From Plantago ovata (taxonomy: Eukaryota; Streptophyta; Magnoliopsida; Lamiales; Plantaginaceae), in contig CM051455.1 in the NCBI GenBank assembly GCA_028274465.1, forward strand, positions 128,375,462 through 128,439,461: a stretch of 64,000 nt of DNA, given 5' to 3'. Within the stretch, counting starts at the first letter, position 1. Every line of letters starts with the position of its first letter. The position numbers and the translations under genes were made by a program. The notes beneath the pieces were generated by a model, which did no database searches, was not told the origin of the DNA, and saw only the letters and a program-made list of their open reading frames with translations. Shown here piece by piece: positions 61,301-64,000 of this stretch.

Positions 61301-62406
61301 TCAAAAAGTGACTTAGATTCTTCTATGAATCATTAGTACAATGATTCAACACATGAATACAAACATCACAGATAAATAAAAATCCCAAACATAATGAAGA
61401 GCATTGTAATGTCATATGTTCTTAAGAGAAAGTCAAATGAAACCATTATGCATGTGTAACAAGAACTGAATGAAGCATACGACAATGAGTTTAACATTGT
61501 CTATGAAAAGAGAATGACATCACAATGATATGTTAATATTTTGATATCAGTCTGTCAATTGGAGCCATAGAGCTAAAACTTATTTCTTCCTGAATCCAAA
61601 TCGTTAAGACGTTCCACCATCCCCTTAAAAGGCCTTACTAAGGGTGAGAACACCCATATAAGTGACTTGGCAAATTCTACATACCATCTGCTAAACTATT
61701 CAAATACCCTAACTTCTTTAATATCCTAATCAGTCTGGTCCCTGAAATTGTGGAATATATTCTAAACTAATATAAGCAAAACTAAACAACTTGCTCAAGA
61801 TAACAAAAAGCATCATTAAAATATTGCCACAAGCTGCCTGAAAGAACAATACATTAAACAAACTGTAAGGGATTGCGAACGAACCGGAGGACCGTCTCGT
61901 GGGGCCTGAGGAATCAATTTACAGTCACCTCCACCACCAAAACACCAGCCATGGTAGACACACTGCAACCTGCCCCACTGATCAATCCTACCTTCAGACA
62001 GAGGAGCCAATCTGTGAGGACAACTATCATCAAACACCTTCCATGCATTCTCATTTCTGTCCCACCAAATCACAATGTCAATCCCTATAACTTTCTTCCC
62101 AGTAGGCCTTCTCTTATCCAGATCAACAATCGGTACAACAGGGTACCAGTTGGAGTACCAGTCGAACTTTTCATCATCTTTCTTTTCTGGTTCAAATTCC
62201 TCATCAGTGGGGGTATATTGCTCATCAGATATGGGTGCAGCAGCAGTTTGAGAAGTAGTGGCAGTGAAAATCTTGAAATTGGTTTTCTTGGCTCGGGTTA
62301 GTTGCTGAATTTGGGGGAAATGGAAGGTGGGTGTTTTGGATAAGGTTCTGGGGTTTCTTGTTTGGCGGTGTAGAGAAGGAAATGTGGAAGCTTTGAGAGC
62401 TTCCAT
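58368..62406 (-). CDS. PTC52: Rieske oxygenase, PTC52/ACD1-like, chloroplast
   Basis: Exons on minus: 62406-61885, 60530-60343, 60127-60049 (donor uncertain), 59950-59774, 59694-59488, 59181-58994 and 58623-58368, about 538 residues. The N-terminus is a Ser/Thr-rich transit peptide. The Rieske [2Fe-2S] site is [26 protein letters not shown] (CxH...CxxH). The mononuclear iron site is the [14 protein letters not shown] block. The C-terminal part has the NCSSC CxxC motif and two hydrophobic stretches ([16 protein letters not shown] and [19 protein letters not shown]) that anchor such proteins in plastid membranes. The family includes PAO, TIC55 and PTC52; the sequence looks closest to PTC52, the protochlorophyllide-dependent translocon component (AT4G25650), from memory. 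The exon 3 donor is odd: the strong site TAA|GTAAAT leaves an in-frame stop, while AAAA|GTGCCA keeps the frame. Confidence 0.88.
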
Positions 62407-62439
62407 GGCGAGGTAATATCTTCCACCGGTGGTCAATCA

Positions 62440-64000
62440 ATTCAATTGAAATGTGGAAGGAAATTTGCATGAATATGCAATTTACTTTTACAGGGAAGGA
62501 TTTGTTGGTACTGTACGGATAAGACAAGTGAATGGCCGGGAATCGGGATGGTAGGAGGACGTAGGAGTCATCATAAAAAATGGGCAGACCCGACTCGACC
62601 CGACAAATCGCACTCGAAAAATTAATTTTGAATCTCGAATGGGCAATAGGGTTCATCGGTGTTCGAAGTCCCATTCATATCGTGATGCTTGTCGATTAAA
62701 AATTCAAGATTAGATGTTTGAAAACGATGGATGGTTGTAAACTTGAGAAAATTATAAGCATTTCAATTGCATTCAGATGCTTACCAATTTTTTGTGCTTG
62801 AAATTTTTTGGGCTTCTTGAAGACTTGAACGTAAGATGTCATTTTATTGTCGTCAATTTCTTCGTATATCTTTCATCATTATCAACATACATTTTACAAC
62901 AATATCGAATTAGAAATTTGCACGAATTTTGAATAAGAAAATAGTACAAATATCGAATTAGAAATTTGTACAAAATACAAACCCCTATGTCATATATACT
63001 ATTACTACTTAATCCACCTATATCACTAGAATTAAAAATCATTTTTCTTTTTTTTTTTCCTCTGTAATCTCCATGGTCGGTTCACCCGATGTTGTATCTC
63101 CGACGAACCGACAGGTAGTGGTGAGATTCACTTCTCTTTTGACCTTCTTCCTCTTTCAATATCTGCGACAAATCAACAACAGTGATCGTTTTCCCTTAAT
63201 GGTTGCATGTTTTGTGTTTTTCAGGAAACTTGGAGATCCATCTCAGTTGTCATGGAACAATAGGGATTGAGTCACTTATTTTATCAACATCAGTGATCGA
63301 TTTCCCTTACCTATTCAGCTAAGGGAATGAATAAAGAGAATGGCCAACACCACTTAGCATTGATCCCCGCGGCCCTCCTCCTGCTGCTGACGGAGGCGGT
63401 GGTGTTGATGGTGATGGATCGGTTGAAAACTAAAACTTGACTGGATTAATGAGAAGGAAATTTGCATATGAGTTGTCATTCTGTCTACAATACATGAATA
63501 CGCACGCAATTTAGTTAGAGGAAAGGATTTGTTTGTGTGATAAGACGAAGGTTTAGGAGATTGAAATTTGAATGGCCAGTAATGGGGATGGTAGGACGTA
63601 GCCGTCACAAAAAATGGACACTCCCGACTCGACCCCACAAATCGCACTCGACAGTTAATTTTGAATCTCAAATTGGTCAATTAGCTAGGGTTAATCAGTG
63701 TTCGAAGTCCTTTTCAAATCGAGATGCTTGTCGATTAAAAATTCAAGATTAGATGTTACGTTCGACAACGATGAATGTTTGTGAATTTTGAGGCTTCTTA
63801 TACGGAATATCTGAATATGTTGTTAGATTAAACCTGAGAAAATCATAAGTATCTCAGTTGCATTTTAAATTAACAAATAGTTGAACACCGTACGTATATA
63901 GAATTAGAAATTTGCACGAAATTTGAATAAGAAAGTAGTACGAATATCTCGAATATCTAGGAGTATTATTTAGTCTGCTTATTAATTTTTTTAAAAAAAA
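62440..64000. repeat. Duplicated upstream region of the Rieske oxygenase gene
   Basis: Two direct copies about 1.03 kb apart, roughly 62440-62980 and 63455-63990. Landmarks: GGAAATTTGCAT (62459 and 63460), GAATGGCCxG(T/G)AATxGGGATGG, CCCGACTCGACCC (62589 and 63623), GATGCTTGTCGATTAAAAAT (62684 and 63723), GCACGAAxTTTGAATAAGAAA (62920 and 63913). The sequence between is unrelated. No gene is supported in it; the near copy is next to the start codon and likely part of the promoter. Confidence 0.75.

Overview
This is nuclear DNA of a flowering plant, almost certainly a eudicot. Genes carry short-exon GT-AG introns, intergenic DNA is AT-rich, plant-only families are present (AP2/ERF, R2R3-MYB, LOG, DUF295/KIB F-box, PTC52/ACD1-like Rieske oxygenase), and transposon remnants are dense. 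I cannot name the species.

Genes from left to right. A RAP2-11/ERN-type ERF factor (minus, 807-1670). A 20-exon importin-5/importin-beta3 gene (minus, 4199-11004) with a one-base frameshift in exon 1. A peptidyl-tRNA hydrolase in 7 exons (plus, 23906-28216) with an altered glycine loop. A MYB5-type R2R3-MYB (plus, 30619-32013). A LOG cytokinin-activating enzyme, LOG8-like, in 7 exons (plus, 43593-45772). An O-fucosyltransferase-like membrane protein (minus, 46255-47988). An F-box-like protein with two DUF295/KIB1-4 regions joined by a small intron (minus, 50155-52405). A RING-H2 protein with a frameshift (minus, 54392-55106). A plastid PTC52-like Rieske oxygenase in 7 exons (minus, 58368-62406). 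From memory, the order RAP2.11, importin-5, peptidyl-tRNA hydrolase matches Arabidopsis AT5G19790, AT5G19820, AT5G19830, so the left part looks like conserved microsynteny stretched by transposons.

The spaces between genes are nested mobile elements, several delimited here to the base by target-site duplications (TSDs). They are: a hAT element (12515-13656) containing a Cassandra-type solo LTR with antisense 5S rRNA homology (12676-12979); a LINE (about 14428-20397) split by a large solo LTR (16324-18697) that itself contains a Mutator-like foldback element (16400-17255); a second LINE (35276-39393) inserted in a MITE-like repeat and itself holding another Mutator-like element (36928-39317); a Stowaway-like MITE (21139-21392); a solo LTR (40954-41917); a second hAT element (48444-49342); and a third Mutator-like foldback element (about 53040-53897). 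Downstream of the peptidyl-tRNA hydrolase is a 1.37 kb, almost loopless inverted repeat (28727-30095) that could be transcribed into a long hairpin RNA.

The genes do not form one pathway. They are independent plant genes for transcription control, nuclear import, translation quality control, cytokinin activation, glycan or cell-wall function, ubiquitin signalling and chloroplast oxygenase chemistry. The least-described material is the set of three Mutator-like elements that share a terminal sequence and a subterminal motif about 145 bp inside the end. Two of them also have a core of repeated GGAGCTG/CAGCTCC words between pyrimidine and purine tracts.
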